Below are positions 11,501-25,254 of a stretch of DNA of 64,000 nucleotides, in pieces. The position numbers were made by a program, and so were the translations under genes. Source of the DNA: Narthecium ossifragum (Eukaryota > Streptophyta > Magnoliopsida > Dioscoreales > Nartheciaceae). Every line of letters starts with the position of its first letter. The stretch's first letter is position 1. The DNA is taken from assembly GCA_963920575.1 (NCBI GenBank), contig OY986967.1:25716884-25780883 (forward strand), in the 5' to 3' direction. The notes beneath the pieces were generated by a model. That model was not told where the DNA came from. It searched no databases and worked only from the letters and a program-made list of their open reading frames with translations.

Positions 11501-14500
11501 ACACAGTCTCTGGTGATTGTACAAGTAATTACTGATAAAGAAAAGACACTTTCATGTCTAAACGAAAGTGAATGCTGAACTTGCAATAGAATGGTCAAGG
11601 ACTGTAAAGCCTTTCTAAAGCTACTACTGCGGTACATAATGGACCAGAGGCTGAAACTTACAAAATTGGGGATGTGCGAGGATCCTTGTGTCTGAGGCTC
11701 AGAATTCTCAGGGGGTACATATTGGCTGCTAAGCATTTGTGGTACCAAGCCAAATGCTGAATAAGTTGGTGCAGTATTTGTAACTAAATATTGAAGGCTT
11801 TCTCCAGTTGAAGCTTCTTTTAGTTCGGACTTATCAGATTCTGGAGCCATGGAGATACTAGAAGAACTTACAGGCTCCCTTGATGATATACTTTGCTGCA
11901 CAGCCTGCACTTGTTTAGGGGATTCAGGCTGATCTGGATATCCAACTTCTTCAGCAACTTGGGAAGAATCCTCATTACTAAACTCCATGTGAAAAAAAGG
12001 CAAGATCAGGACCCACATTATATTACCAAAAAAATGCACAGCAACAGCATAAACAACTCATCTCTCATCATATCAAAGTCAACAAAGCTCTCCGAGAAAA
12101 TAAAGACTTCTATCTCTTCTATACATTTTGCAGGAGCACCAAAAATATATTACATGATACACATGAAAGGCATATACAGCAACAAAGTTGTCGGCATCAG
12201 ACACTACAAAGAGATAAAGAAACAACTCAAGTGATCCAGCTAAGACGCTAGTTATAAGCTTTGGCTTAACTATCACAAGAAACAGATATGTAAATGGGCC
12301 AGGCGGGACATGTTGCCCAAAATCCAGCACAAAGAAAACTAGATCAACTTTTTCGTTATTGATCTCAGAGACAAAATCATGCACATTTTGCAACTGGCCA
12401 GTTCTAGGCCTAAATCCGAGAATATACACAGAATCATTTTGGTCTGAATTTGGCCCAGACCCTTGAGATATATAAGATTGATTTTTGTCCTGGCTCAAGC
12501 ATCAAAGTTAAGGCTACAATTTGTTTTGACCATGATATTTACAGGTATGCGCAAGTTCTCGGGCAGATCCAGTCTAGCGTACTGGCAACAGCAGATTCAA
12601 GGAGTAGAGGAAAACAAATACTCTGGCATCCCTGACACTGTCACGTGCAGCAAAGCACATCAGCACAATACAGTCAGCCATTATTTCGAAGCTCTTTACA
12701 TATTCCGTCTTTCCCAAACCCACAGCAACAGATACATTTGCATGAAACAGACAGTTTGGTTTAGGCAATAAGAATGAGACAAAATGAAACATAACCTGCA
12801 GGATATAGATGAGTAATGCCCATTAGCAGGAAAAGGATCCTCCATTTTCTAAGTGAACATGAACCAAATTCTGGTAAATAACTACTTTTTAAAAAATGGC
12901 TTTTAGGCCTGTATCCTAAGCCTAGGCACGCGGGTTTGAAAAAGGAAGAAAAGGTCTCTCAAGTCTCAATTACCACTCAAGGATGTCCATTCAAATACCA
13001 ATCTTAATTGTTTGAGACCCACTAAAACATCTTAGGAAAACTGAAATCCCTAGATTTTCTGCTAGGATATATATTTACAAGACCAGTCAAACACCAACAT
13101 TAATTCATGATGATGAACCTTTATTGGTAGCTCCTACGTGGTTTGATCTCCTAGTATATGATTGTTATGAGGCAAAGTATTCTCATAATGGTTAGTTAAG
13201 ACAAAATGAAATCACAAAGTGGAGTAGTTAAAGTAAAAGAAAAACACTACCATAAAATATCTGACCTTGAAGAAGGCTCCTCCCCACTTTCTTCGATCTC
13301 ATGAGATGAGTTAGAAAAAAGCATAGAACTTTTTTCGCTACTAGGTCCATCTACAAAGCTTGTAGTTAATCCTAAATCAATACCAAAGCTTCCAAATCTG
13401 AGACCAGTTCTTTCAGACTCTGGGACATGAAGCTGGTTGGGAATGATAACATGTTGAGTATCTGAAAATGACAAGTCCTTTAGCTGTTTCTGCAACTCTG
13501 AGGTATTGTTTTCTGAAGTCGAAGAACTCGATGCAGGTAGCAACTTGCCAACAGTTTCAGATTCAATATCGTACATAAATTGTGCAGAACTCGAACTAGT
13601 TGCCTTTGGTTTCCATTCCTTGCTTGGAACAACTGTTAAGGAAATGGAACATTCTGTTAGGAAGACATTCTGAATCTAGCAGAAACAAGAGCATATCCAG
13701 ATATTTAATTTTCATATCCAGAAATATATTAAACAGTTTAAATGACAATGCTCTTGGCCATTCAAGGCCTAAACAAGGTCAGCCTCACGATTGAAAAAAA
13801 GAGTACCGCAAAAGCACAGAGCTAGCTAACATCCTCTTATCCAGAGTTTAAGACAGAGGTCATCAACGCTAAAGGAAAATACAGCAACACCCTGTCCCTG
13901 AAGGACAGAATTGTGCAAGCAAACATATAGGCTAATAAATAGCATAAACCATTGAAGCAGAAAATATATCACAATCAAAAGAGGAGTAATGGATGCAGTA
14001 CCTTTATGAGAACCAGTTAACTGCTGCGAACGGCTACTGTAATTAGAAGATGGCCTACTGCCACTAGAGCTAGTAAAAGATGAAGATAGAGCCTGAGATG
14101 TGTCTGAGAATTGGTTCACTTCCAAGTCTTGTCCCTTGCTTGATATATTTCCATGTAGATGAGAACTGCTTGATTCTGAACACCCTTCCCCTTTTGTTAG
14201 CGGCAACTCAGAACCAGTAGCATCATGAGATACAACTTTCTCTATTACTATTTCAGCAGTTGTCCGTTGACTTCCCACTTCACGTTTGATGGCACCCACT
14301 AGACCTGGGGTGCGCGTATCACGAGATGGCACAAGCACAGGGTCTGAAGAAGAGGCATAAACTCCTGATAGAGATGCAGATGTAGTCGATGCTGAGAATG
14401 GATCAGCATTTAGCACAGGCTGTCCAGACGCCATGCCACCTTTTACATTGATATGCGGTGCTGCCCTTGTGTTAGTACTTCCCATGGAAGTATTCTTTTC

Positions 14501-17500
14501 CACTGAAGTGGCAGACTTCATTTCAGAAAATTGGGATGTATATTCTTCCAATTTAGTGGGACCATTCAGCATGCCATCAGCAGAACTGAAAAGAAAAATG
14601 CCCACATGATTTTGCAGTAATGGCATAATGACTTTTGCATAAATCATTTTATTCTTCACTAATAAGATTGTCATTTTAGGAAATTCTTGAAATATCCATG
14701 AAGGCTCGAATCCTCTGTGTGAGATATCTATGGTTGCATGGGTATTTACCACCTTAAGCCGGGGTAAAAGGCTTAATTTTAAAACAAAAAAAAGCAAATC
14801 AAGTCATAAAGGACACATTTACATAAAGTTCAAAAGCCGACTTCCCACTAACATAACATATGCATATCAAGCATCAAACAAATGATACCCATCGAATGAA
14901 AGAGATATATCACATTATTATAAAAAAATAAGCTATGAGAAAAGCAATATAGCAGAGTATCAAGAAATGAAAAACCTAGCATTGATAGGGACTGAGTGCA
15001 TGCACGAGAAAGTACCGTGATAGAAAACTCCTGGTCTTATTCTCTGCATCTTGAAAATCAGATGAAGAAGAGGATGAAATGCCTCCCTCTGTACTTTGAT
15101 TGATTCCGACCTCTTTTTGAAAACCAACATTCCTTCCACCAACAGCATCTAACAAAAGGCAACCAAAATGCAGAGCATAGAATAAGATGACGGTGCAAGT
15201 ATTTCAGTGCACAAAATCATACACCTACATCTAATAAACCATGTCTGCTAGTTGAAGACAGCAGGAACGTCCAATTAAATGAAAAGAACAAGTGCAACGA
15301 AATGAACATCCTCAAATGGAAGAAACAGTAAGCCCAAAAACAAAAAAACGAGAATGCAACACAAACATCACTAGAGTATGAAGTCAGAATACCAAAATAC
15401 AAAATGATTTTTTTATTTGTTCGATATAGCTCAAAGATTCAGAACAAGAGTCGCCACCCAACATTGCATGAGACGAATTCAACAACTCTCAAAACATCAA
15501 CAAATTATGTCTAGAATTAACAACAAACACTAATGCCTAAGCCTGGCCCAGCCCAGGGAATTGGGCCTGTAATTTCTCCCAAGCCCGGCTCAGTTGAAAC
15601 TTAGGGTGAAGTGGACAAGGATGTATTCCACACTGGGCCGAGCTCGGGCTTATTTCTCAAATTCCAACATGGCCTGAGAAACAATTCGGGCCTGAGATTG
15701 TGATCAAGCCCGGTCCATGGGCAAAACTATTCTCTCAAGCCCCCAAGAAATGGCTGACGGGCCAGGGAAATTTTTTTTATAGCGAGTGATTGACCGCAAG
15801 TAATTGAAGGGAGATCGGTGAGCATGTACTAGTAATTTAAGATTGGCCGCAGGAGATCAAGATTTATCCAAAATACTACAAGCCTTATAGGCTACTAGTC
15901 ATGGTTTTAAGTTCAGCTGAAACCAAAATGTTTCAGCCAACATGTACAAGCTTTAATGTCAATTAATCCAAATCGGGTCCCGAAACTAATATCGAACTAC
16001 ACTAATTTATGTAAGTCGTTTATCATGGTATGTTGACTTTTCACAAGGACTTGAGTTCTAGATTGAATGAACAATAATGGTTACAATTAAGTGTTTATTA
16101 GTTGTGGCACAACTTATAATACACCACAGCTATGCTTAAATGTACATACATCCAAGAATTATTAAACAAAACCAAGAGGCTAATAAACGTATGCAAATAA
16201 AAACTCAACAATCAAGTGCAACTTCAAGATCAGATTGGTAACATAAGCACATACCATGAGGTATGTAACAGGAAGAATAGTTTCCACGACCACCCCTACC
16301 TCCTCGTACATTCACCCCTAGCTTCCACCTAGAATCTGCAGGCTCCTTGTTATTCTGTATAGAAGCATAAGAATGAGCTGGCCACAATTTTCCATAAATA
16401 TTAGCAATTTGTAGTGTGTAAACAAAAAGGCATACAGAATACTAAAAATGGTCAAAAAGTCTATGCATGTCCATGGTCATAACTATTTCTAGTCTGTAAA
16501 ATCAACATTTCGTGAAATGCCTCTTATGGCTCAATATTATGGTGTTAAGAAGACACTCATGTGGGGATTCGCTTCATTCATCTTTCCTCAATTTGATATT
16601 ACCAAAACAAGCATTACAAAATTGTAAGTCAAATTTGCGTCATTGGTGTAAGTATGATTGTCCTTTTAAAAACAAGTTTTCATACCTTCAAACTTCAAAT
16701 CCCACCAAATCAATACAGGTTTAAGTATCCTAACATAGAAATCAACAAAAAGCAAGATGATCATTCCTGCTTACAAATTCTACACATGCACCAGACCTTT
16801 TTACAACCACATGCTTTTTCAATATCCTCGTTGCTTACCACTTAAAGCAAATTTGCATCTCTCTTTTTCTTACTTAAAGTAGAAAAATGTTCAGGTGCTT
16901 TTACCCTAGCCAATGGCTTGCAAAACCTAGCTGCTGCTGACACATTCGAGACACAAACTCAGAATCTAAGCCCAGAACACACATGAGTTGATTAAAGATG
17001 CAGTTCAAATCAAAATCCTAAACACATAAATGGAACAGAAGATACATTAGGTTTCCACAATGTTAGCAAACATTCATAAGATCCAAATCAATAATTCAGT
17101 GCTGATAGTTTTAAGGCATACCTGCAGCAGGACATAACAGATGATCATATTGAGTAATTAAATTTAACATAATAGCGGGAAAAGAACTATTACCTCTTTT
17201 CTCTTGTCACGCTTCCTTTTGACCTCGTGAAATGTATCTGAATTCAAAATCACTGTTGTTAGTACCTAAAAATATCTGAACATGTGGATAACTAGCACGA
17301 GCAATTCTTGACCAGAACATGCATTCATTGCTTCTCTTGGACAAACCATCACTTTACACCTGAAAATGCTCCATCTCAAAATGCAAGTACTCAATTTGTA
17401 CTAACATAATATGTGAAAAGCATGAAACCCAAAGTTTGTGTGGGAAAATGGTTCATTATAAATAAGGCAAAGCTACCTTATTCCATCTACTAATGCACAT

Positions 17501-18429
17501 GAAGTCAATAACTACTCGGGATTTTAAAGCTCATTCTTTTTAGCCTGCATTGACTTCTAAAGTGAAAGAATATAGCAAAAATTGAGCACTAATGACACAG
17601 AACTCATTTGATAGTTCATTCAAAGATGCCTTACAAAGAACATACACGTAAATACAAGCATATTAGAGAAGGCTCTTCCAGACTTGTAAGCCAACTCTGT
17701 CAATCCCCACAAATATGAGAGGATAAACACTAACAAAGAACATGAAAACCACATTCTTCAGTTCTAGATTGGTTTGACTAACCATCAAGATCGCAGAAAT
17801 TTAGAAGACACATAAAGGGTGACAAAGTCCAGTATTACTACTTAATCAACACACATACAAACGGTCCTTTCGTTATTATAAAGGGGATTTAATTTTCAGC
17901 GAAACTTCTTTGGCTGAGTTGCTCCCAAAACCAACTCAAACATCACGAATCATGATATTCTAACGAGAACTTCTAACAAAATCAGCAGAACCCATCGGGG
18001 ACCAACGCATCATAACGGCTCAAGATAGTACCAAAAGAACTAATACAAAAAAGAAGGCAAAACAAGAAGAAGAAAAGTCACCAAGAAACGCAGCCCCATT
18101 AATCAAAAACCTCGATTCCACGAATGCAGCCACCATTTCTCACCGAAAAGCAACGAGAGCCGACCTCCAAATCAACCTCAAAAAAAACCCAAACCCACCA
18201 CCCGAAACCCATCAAAAGCACCGCAAAGACAAGAACCCGCGCCACCAAATGGCCCAAGAATAAGACCTTGTAGGAGGAGCCTCTGCGTGGTCTCATTGGG
18301 ATCCATTGAGCACTCGCGAAGCATCGCGTACACCTCCTCGTCGGTGTGGCCCCCAGTTATCTCTCTGATATTCTGGATCGTCCTCCGCACGCTCCCCGGG
18401 ATTGGAACCCTAGCCGCCGCCGCGCTCAT
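8550..18429 (-). CDS. GBF-interacting protein 1-like (10 exons, 887 aa)
   Basis: Exons in order of translation are 18267-18429, 17194-17237, 16255-16354, 15016-15148, 14002-14585, 13266-13632, 11662-11977, 10605-10769, 9331-9825 and 8550-8846. They sum to 2664 nt with continuous phase and GT/AG borders. The N-terminus has the GIP1_N/DUF1296 UBA-like domain (about residues 7-69: VPIPGSVRRTIQNIREITGG, then MLRECSMDPNETTQRLLLQD and EVKRKRDKRKE). An RGGRGGRG patch (about 86-93) and a long Ser/Gln/Pro-rich, low-complexity middle follow. The C-terminus is conserved: VFRQPNGLHISHYPPNF and AVWIPAPGREI, ending QVNWANNY. Family members bind G-box-binding bZIP factors and promote their DNA binding, or act as nuclear co-regulators; this role is by homology. 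The start is ATG 18429, directly before the conserved domain. The intron 15149-16254 holds a GGCCCGG-rich decayed insertion (about 15535-15775). Confidence 0.93.
15535..15775. repeat. Decayed GC-rich repeat in GIP1-like intron
   Basis: Short repeated GCCCGG/GGGCCTG words form a GC-rich island inside an AT-rich intron. This resembles the simple-repeat interior of TAGGGGTG-type MITEs, but no clear termini were found. Confidence 0.4.
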
Positions 18430-18647
18430 CCTCACTGAAACCCACCCCACCGAGATAGAGAGACGGAGAGATGGGAGCAAAGGCGAGGAGAGGAGCGGCG
18501 AAGCGAGGAGAGGAGAAGGGAGGGTGGCACTTGTTTAAGCCCAACAGGGGCAAACAATAGAAAAGGAAACAAGTGATCTTTAGGGGGTTTTGAATTCATT
18601 TTTTATCCGTATTTTAGTGAAGAGAGCCGGCCCATCCATACAACAAC

Positions 18648-19064
18648 TAGGTGTGAGCAGAACCAAACCGAATTCAAAAAATCGAACCAAATCGAATTAG
18701 TTCGGTCCATTCGGTTCGGTTCGGTTCTGGCATCTACAAAAACTTCGGTTCTTGGTTCGGTTCGGTTCTTGAAAAAAAAATTCGATTCGATTCGGGTCAG
18801 AACCGAATAACCCGACTACCCATTAACCCGTTAACCTAGACTACCCACTAACCCAAACTACCCACTAATCGAAATTTCGGTTCGGTTCGGAACTGAAATT
18901 TTCGGTTCGGTTCGGTTCAGTTCCAATTATTTTGGAACCGAAAAATTCGGTTCGGTTCGGTTCCAATGGTAATTCGGTTCGGTTCTCCAAAATCTGGACT
19001 GAAAAAAATTCGATTCTTCGATTCTTGACCGAGAACCGAACCGAGAACCGAATGCTCACCCCTA
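18648..19064. mobile_element. CCGAA-rich MITE (417 bp) with 8-bp TSD
   Basis: Termini are TAGGTGTGAGCA at the left and TGCTCACCCCTA at the right, near-perfect inverted repeats of about 12 bp. The flanking direct repeat is ACAACAAC at 18640-18647 and 19065-19072. The interior is built of TTCGGTTCGG/CCGAACCGAA words on both halves, so it can fold into a long imperfect hairpin. The 8-bp duplication and TAGGGGTG ends fit hAT-derived MITEs. It lies a short distance upstream of the GIP1-like start, probably in its promoter region. A relative lies at 37211-37612. Confidence 0.85.
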
Positions 19065-19164
19065 ACAACAACCGCGTGAATGAGATCGTTTTGTCATACG
19101 TGCTCAATTAGTTAGGGTTATTTACACATGTAGGTCTAAAAACATACAAAATTACATCTAGATA

Positions 19165-19355
19165 CCTGAAATCTAACATATTACATATGTAGGTTATAAA
19201 CACCCGTCTAAAGTCCCAATATTATATGTTTTAAGTCCAATTTACATATACATATAGATCTGAAATTTGACATACTGCATGTTCAGGCGTATAAACACCA
19301 TTTAAAGTTCAAATGTAGCCCACATATTATATGTTTAAAGTCCAAATTAACTCTC
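19165..19355. repeat. Diverged direct repeat, about 100-bp unit, two copies
   Basis: Copies at about 19168-19250 and 19268-19350 share an order of words: ACAT.CTGCAT/ATTACAT, TATAAACACC, TAAAGT, ATTATATGTTT and AAGTCCAA. The rest of 19073-19889 shows no gene. Confidence 0.55.
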
Positions 19356-19889
19356 TCTAAATGATAGATAAGGACAAATGAAATATTTCGCATGCCTCCA
19401 TTAAGACCGTTAAGCATATTCCCTTTAGATTCGACAAGAAGTAACTCCACGACACATTTGGACTTTAAACTATGTTCTAATATGTCCTTATTAATTATTA
19501 TTTTATTCGGTACTTTTTATAATTTGTAAAAGGGCAAAACCGTCTTCGACCAATTTTGTCAACATAATACCACTTAATCCTAGGAGTACATCTCCTAGAA
19601 TTTGTTCTTTGTTCTCCTGAGAGAACATACCCCCTTGCAAGAAAGTTTTAAACAAACAAAAGAATTGTGTTTCCTCAAAATGGTTTTGAGACATGGAGAG
19701 CTAAATACATATGAAACCATCAAAAGAATTTTGTTTCCTCAAAATTGCATAAAAATTTGCACTCTTTCATACATATGCTCATCTCCTGCTGGCAAAAAGG
19801 TTATAAACTAACAAAATCTGGGGAAAACAAAAGGGAAAAACCTATGTCAATGGAGTTAGTTTAGTAGTTCATCTGAGAGGTTCATCCCC

Positions 19890-22800
19890 TCAAACAGGAA
19901 CCACAATGATGGCAGGCTCCTCGCTTTCTTCATTGGATTTCTGTTTTGTCAGCGACGAGTTCTGTCTTGGAAGGGGTTGCTTGGTTGCTGCGACGGATTC
20001 CTGGGGCTTCTTCAAGTTAAGATATATGTACACAGTCATCCCTCCAAGAGCGACAACAACACCACATAGGCTACTGACTCCTGGATCGGAATTGAAAAAC
20101 AGATAGCCGCCGAGCATAATCACACAAGTTTTGAACTGGCCAAGAACGACATGAGAGGTTGCAGATGTCGCACTGCACAGAATGAAAAGAGGATGAGAGA
20201 AGTATTACCTGAGATAAAAAAAAAAAAACAGCTACCACCATTTTTAGAAGGAATGGGGCAACTGACATGTTCTAGTCTCCATGTTCATTTATCAGCCCTC
20301 TGGTCCCTCTCACTCTGAATATTTTTCGACAAATATTTTTGTGCCCATGATTCAGTTGAAAGTTAAGAATGATGCTAAACTATATTCATCCAGCATCTCC
20401 TCAATCTGTTTTCCTAAACTACAATCCTTTGGCTGTGAACCTGTTAAGTTACTGAGCATAATGCTAAATCAGGCATTTCTCAAACTTATAGCTATATGAA
20501 GAAGCTTCTCCTGCAATTGAAGCACAACATTCCATGGAGGCATGGAGCATCATAAAATGTGCTTTTGCATTGGAATAACAAAAAATTTCCATGACCATAA
20601 AGATGAGTGGTCATGAATCACAACCACGAAAGAGGCTCCATTGAAATAATTTGAAACTTTGCTGTGAGCTACTGATGGTTCCACACTGATCTTCTAATTT
20701 CTGTGTCCCGTTACAATTAACTTATGCAAGTTGGCAGAATGGCAGGTAAGACAAGGATCCAGTCAAAGAAAGCCCGATAATCAGAAAAAACAGAGGTGAA
20801 AGAGAGAAAGAGGTCATAATAAGACTAAATTCGTCTTTTATATATAGAATTGGATGGTAAGAAAATGAATATTCTCACCCAAGTGCTAAAGCTCCAGACC
20901 ACTGGAGGAGGAATCCGAACAAAGCTGATATGATGATAGCCAGTAAGTTGCTAAAGTTCCACTCAAAAGATAATACACCAGGTGGATCTAGCAAAGGCAT
21001 CAAAGCCATCAAGAAGAAAATGGTAATCGGGGTAGTTTTCCACATTAACCTGCACATATTTACTGACTTAGAAGGTTCACTAAGAGCTTCATTGCCTTGG
21101 AAAGACTAGTTGAAACTTACGCGAGAGCAGTCCAATTGCTGCTTTGCTGTAGATTTGACCAAAGAATCTTATTTACAGCACTAGGCACAATCCAAGCTAG
21201 TGCAACACAAGCACCAAAAAAGTTGAATTCAATATCAGTGACAGTTGCAACAGCCACACCTACTGAAACGACCGCTAGTGCTAGAACCTGCAGGATTGAC
21301 AAAGAAAGTGGAAGCTCAAGAGCTTGCTATGTGTGAAATATAAGCCAAGTACCAGTTATGCTTATGACCAGATTCACTCAAAGCTTATTTGTCCCTTGGC
21401 AATTAAGACCACGAGTCCCCAATATCGTCTAGAAATCCTGAAGTAAAATGAAACTCGAAACCCACCTTTTGGACGGTAACCTTCTTCCTTAAAAGTATGA
21501 ATTCAGCCAGAACAATAGTTGGAGTAACGGCTATCTTAGCCATCTGATAGAACCCTACACTGCAAGTACACAGGCATGTATGTGATAACCAAATGAAAGT
21601 AGAATAGCATTAAGAAATTAAAGAAAGTGTTAGAACCCAGCATGACATCAAAGAAAACTTTGAAACTACCACATAGCCTAGCACTTTAATGGGTAAAGAA
21701 ACTCACCTGTTATGCTTCAAGCTTATGTTAGCAAGTCCTGTTGAAAATGACATGACAGCACCCAATGCAAATAAAGAAGAGAATGGTGTGGATTTAGATG
21801 GAGGAGATACAGGAAGCATCGAGAGTGCCCGAAAGATGGCCATTAGAACCCATGCAGTTGCATAGTGGATTAAAGACAGTGCAACTGGGTAATTGAATCC
21901 AACCTTTCCCATTACCTACAATGAAATTACATAATATTTGTAACAAATTACAAAGAGAAAGTACCTACTAGGAAAACTTAGTGAGCAAAGCACTGCTACA
22001 AAATTGATCGATTTCATTAGGATGTGAAGAACAATACCAGTTTGTTTGCCATAATTATCCCAACAGCAACAAAGAAATTAAACGCCAATGCTAAAAAAGG
22101 ACCACAGATTCTCTGCTGTTGACGTTTTGCTCCATCTGAGGTATGGAAGTCATTGTACAAGGAAGCTCGCAGTTCTTCCAAAGCTCTTCCTGAAAGAGAT
22201 TTTTTAGCATGAATTTAAGACATCAAAGCTTTAATATTCGTAAAGTTCAGCTTCCATCAATATACTGAAGGAGTCAAATAAGTTCGGAAAAAAAAAATAT
22301 TGCCGCGAAGTTTTCAACTTGATGGAAACACCTAGACATTCCCAACACATTGATCTTTCAGATCAGCTTTGCTTACAGGATGAAACAAAAGTGACATAGA
22401 TTGTGAACCTAAGAGGTATCAATGGCGGAGAGAAAAAAGAGGAACATAGAGATCATTCTAGCATCTAAATTAGCAATACAAGGAGGATAAAGTTAAAGTT
22501 AACACAATGATCCATGTAATGATAACACAAAACAGTGCCATTTATCTCGTTATCTATTGTTTTGAATGCGAGGAATGTCCTAAAAAATGGAAAGAAGAAG
22601 CCATATAACACCAAAAAGATTGATACTTTTGATCAGCTAACCAATACAACATCACAAACATAATAGATAGATAAAAGAAAGATAGTCAAAGGTGTTCCTC
22701 GTGACCCTGTGGATAGGAGGATGTCTTGTTCCTGTCAACTACACAGTAATATCTTCAGAAAACATGGTTATATCAACATCTCAATCAGATACGCCAGAAT

Positions 22801-23152
22801 CCACCCATAAAAGCTAACGTATTACCAACCAATAAAAAAATTAAAAACCACTTTCTACAATGAGCAAAATAAGATTCCTTTCAAAACTTTGAAATTAGAT
22901 AACAGGACGAACAAATTCCAGTTTTTACATCAATCTAAGTTAGAACATCTAAAAAAAACGCCATACCGACATGAAAGTTCAAGCTATTAGAGCAAACAAT
23001 AATCCAATCTTTCCACATTGTAAGGACTCGCCATAAACAAGAAAAAAAAAGAAAGTTTCCACAAAACCCCCACCTTGTTCTCCAGCATCGCTATCCTTGC
23101 GCTTGATGAACCTCCTCCCATTCTTCCCCAGCAGGGTATCCCACAGCCCCAT
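19890..23152 (-). CDS. Nucleotide-sugar transporter of the NST/TPT family (7 exons, 384 aa)
   Basis: Exons in order of translation are 23074-23152, 22038-22189, 21707-21915, 21466-21559, 21121-21287, 20879-21049 and 19890-20172. They sum to 1155 nt with continuous phase. The protein starts MGLWDTLLGKNGRRFIKR, then has about ten hydrophobic segments. TPT-family marks are VGFYQMAKIAVTPTIV (mid-protein) and LQWSGALALGATSATSHVVL followed by GQFKTCVIMLGGY near the C-terminus. A basic and polar cytosolic tail with several serines ends IIVVPV. Such antiporters exchange cytosolic nucleotide sugars for nucleoside monophosphates across Golgi or ER membranes. The sequence resembles the At5g55950 group, whose substrate I do not know with certainty. 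The start ATG 23152 fits the conserved N-terminus. Confidence 0.92.
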
Positions 23153-23404
23153 TGCGTCGACTCACCTCATTAGCCCTTCGGCGGCATAAAAAACCCGGCC
23201 AAAATCCAACTTTTAACCAAGAGAACCAACACAAACCAAGAAAAATCTCCCAAAATCTCTATCTATCCTTTCCCTTCCCTTCTCCTCTTCTATGGATATT
23301 TATACCAAAAAAATTGCTTTTTTTTCTAAGCTTTCCGAGAATCAAATCCGACCCAAAATAGAGTTTTGTGTGCTTTGAGGGAAAGAGCTCTCTCTAGATA
23401 GGTA

Positions 23405-25127
23405 TGGCGTATATTTATATCTAAGTACTAAATCTATGTTTAGTAATTAAAGCTTGTCTCGGATTAAGGTTTTGGGTTCCAACTCACGTGCAAAATTGGC
23501 GTCTCCAATGCCTTCGTATCTTGGTTTATGTGACCACTATTTTAAATTAGTTTTATATTAGCTCTAATATCATGAGATTTACTCTAATAACTAACCTATC
23601 CCATTAGCTTATCCACTGCTAATTTCTAGGGGTTTTTGCAAATATCCCCCTGTGTCTTCCAGCGAGATTGAGAAAAACACCTCAGCCTTACTGAAATTTA
23701 CATCCACCTCTCTTTTATTGGTTTTTGTTGGAAAAGAAAAGAAAACCTCGTCCTTAATTGACCAATCCTTATTTAATTGGCCAATCCAAATTATGTTTAT
23801 CATTGTTGGGTTAGAATTTTGATTCGATAAATTTAATTTAATAGTAGGGAATAAAAACTAATCAGAAAAGGTTGCGATGCAAATATCAATAACCGAGGGG
23901 TTTTTGGCAAATGTAGTAAATATCTGATTGAACCACTTCATCTTTATGACTGGATTTAGATGGAATCTTTAAAAGGTACGGAAATGCTATAGGCTGTTGG
24001 ATTTTGCCATCTTGGGTCCCAAAATTAATGAGATTTTGTGCATTGATGAGCGATGGCAAAAGTGGGTGAGATCTAAATCTTGATTGGGCTTGACTCATGT
24101 CAGACATATGTCAAGATTCAAATTCCTTCTCAGGCTAAAAGATGATGACCATATTTATCCATCCTAAATCCCTAAGCACCATCAAAAGGACCTTATTGCA
24201 AATGTCCTAATCATTCATTCAAACTGCCATGTTCTAGCCGTTATATGGGCTGTGACCTGTGAGTGTGACAATTAGTCATTATGAATGCGTGTGTAGTGAA
24301 TGATGGCTGATGCTTGCTTGTTAGAAAGTTTTTAAAATTGGATTAGAAAGCCATCTTTTGAGCATTGTTTGTAGAAAATAGATAAAGAAAATAGAAGAAA
24401 GAATTATAAGAGTTTCTAAAAATACATTTCTAGAAATGACTCTTGCTTTTTAATATTTGGTAGTGAACAAAGTAATATAATAAAAGGCTTCTTCTAATCT
24501 TGCAAGAAAATTAGGACTTCATCTCATATGCTCCCGAATTTATATGAAAATGGAGTCTATACATTAATTCGAGCAAAATACTAGACAGCATTCACACAAA
24601 ACACCGGTACATAAAGTTTCCAAAACTATATAATTTCCGACCTTAATTGAGGCTAAAAGCTTAATTACTTCAAACAAAGGGAAGCTTCACATAATCACAT
24701 GATTAGTTACCAAATAAGACCCTCGTATTCAACTTTTGCACTTTTAAGACCCCTCTTATGTTTTTTTATATAATAGAACCTCATATACGTACAAAACATG
24801 TATAAACTAATACACATATATACAATAATTATACACATATTCATAATACATGTATAATCAATAAGGAATTATACATGTATTAGTTTATACATGTATTTCT
24901 TATATATATATATATGATCATATTACGTAAAAAAAAACATAAGAGGAGTCCTACAGTGTAAAAAGTAAATATCAGACGCAAAAAGTTCCATAATCACATG
25001 ATAGGTAAAAAAGGGACTGGTTCACATGATAGTTCTCCAAGACATCTGCTTTGATGTATCATCACACACATAAAGCACTGTTTTAGTGATCATTGTCCAC
25101 TGCTGATTTGACACAGTAAAGCGGACA
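23405..25127. other. AT-rich spacer between two minus-strand genes
   Basis: No gene is recognised. It contains the promoter region of the transporter (proximal to 23400), a foldback element near 24733-24966, and the 3' flank of the CCDC22-like gene. Confidence 0.5.
24733..24966. mobile_element. Small foldback/MITE-like inverted repeat
   Basis: Arms share CCTCTTATGTTTTTTT at the left and its complement at the right. Inner inverted words around ACATGTATAAACTAATAC and a (TA)n run lie near 24899-24915. A 13-bp direct repeat ATAATCACATGAT at 24691-24703 and 24990-25002 brackets the structure but is not immediately adjacent to the arms. Confidence 0.6.
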
Positions 25128-25205
25128 AGCTCGTAGATTGCATATCTCATCAAAAAAAAGCTCGTAGATTACATATCTCATCAAAAAAAGCTTGTAGATC
25201 ACATG
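25125..25205. repeat. Tandem repeat, about 31-bp unit, nearly three copies
   Basis: The unit is GCTCGTAGATTACATATCTC followed by ATC and an A-run. It is repeated with small changes just downstream of the CCDC22-like stop codon. Confidence 0.8.
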
Positions 25206-25254
25206 GTACGATCATATGATACATGTTCGTCGTTCAAGCAAATATTTTTACGTA

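Noticed and set aside
12079..12792. Candidate extra exons of the GIP1-like gene (minus-strand ORFs near 12079-12498 and 12574-12840)
   Set aside because: The phase runs directly from exon 6 (ends 13266) to exon 7 (starts 11977) and matches the family. Inserting these ORFs adds unrelated sequence.
25125..25205. Short tandem repeat considered as a CRISPR-like array
   Set aside because: Contiguous units without unique spacers in a plant genome; an ordinary minisatellite.
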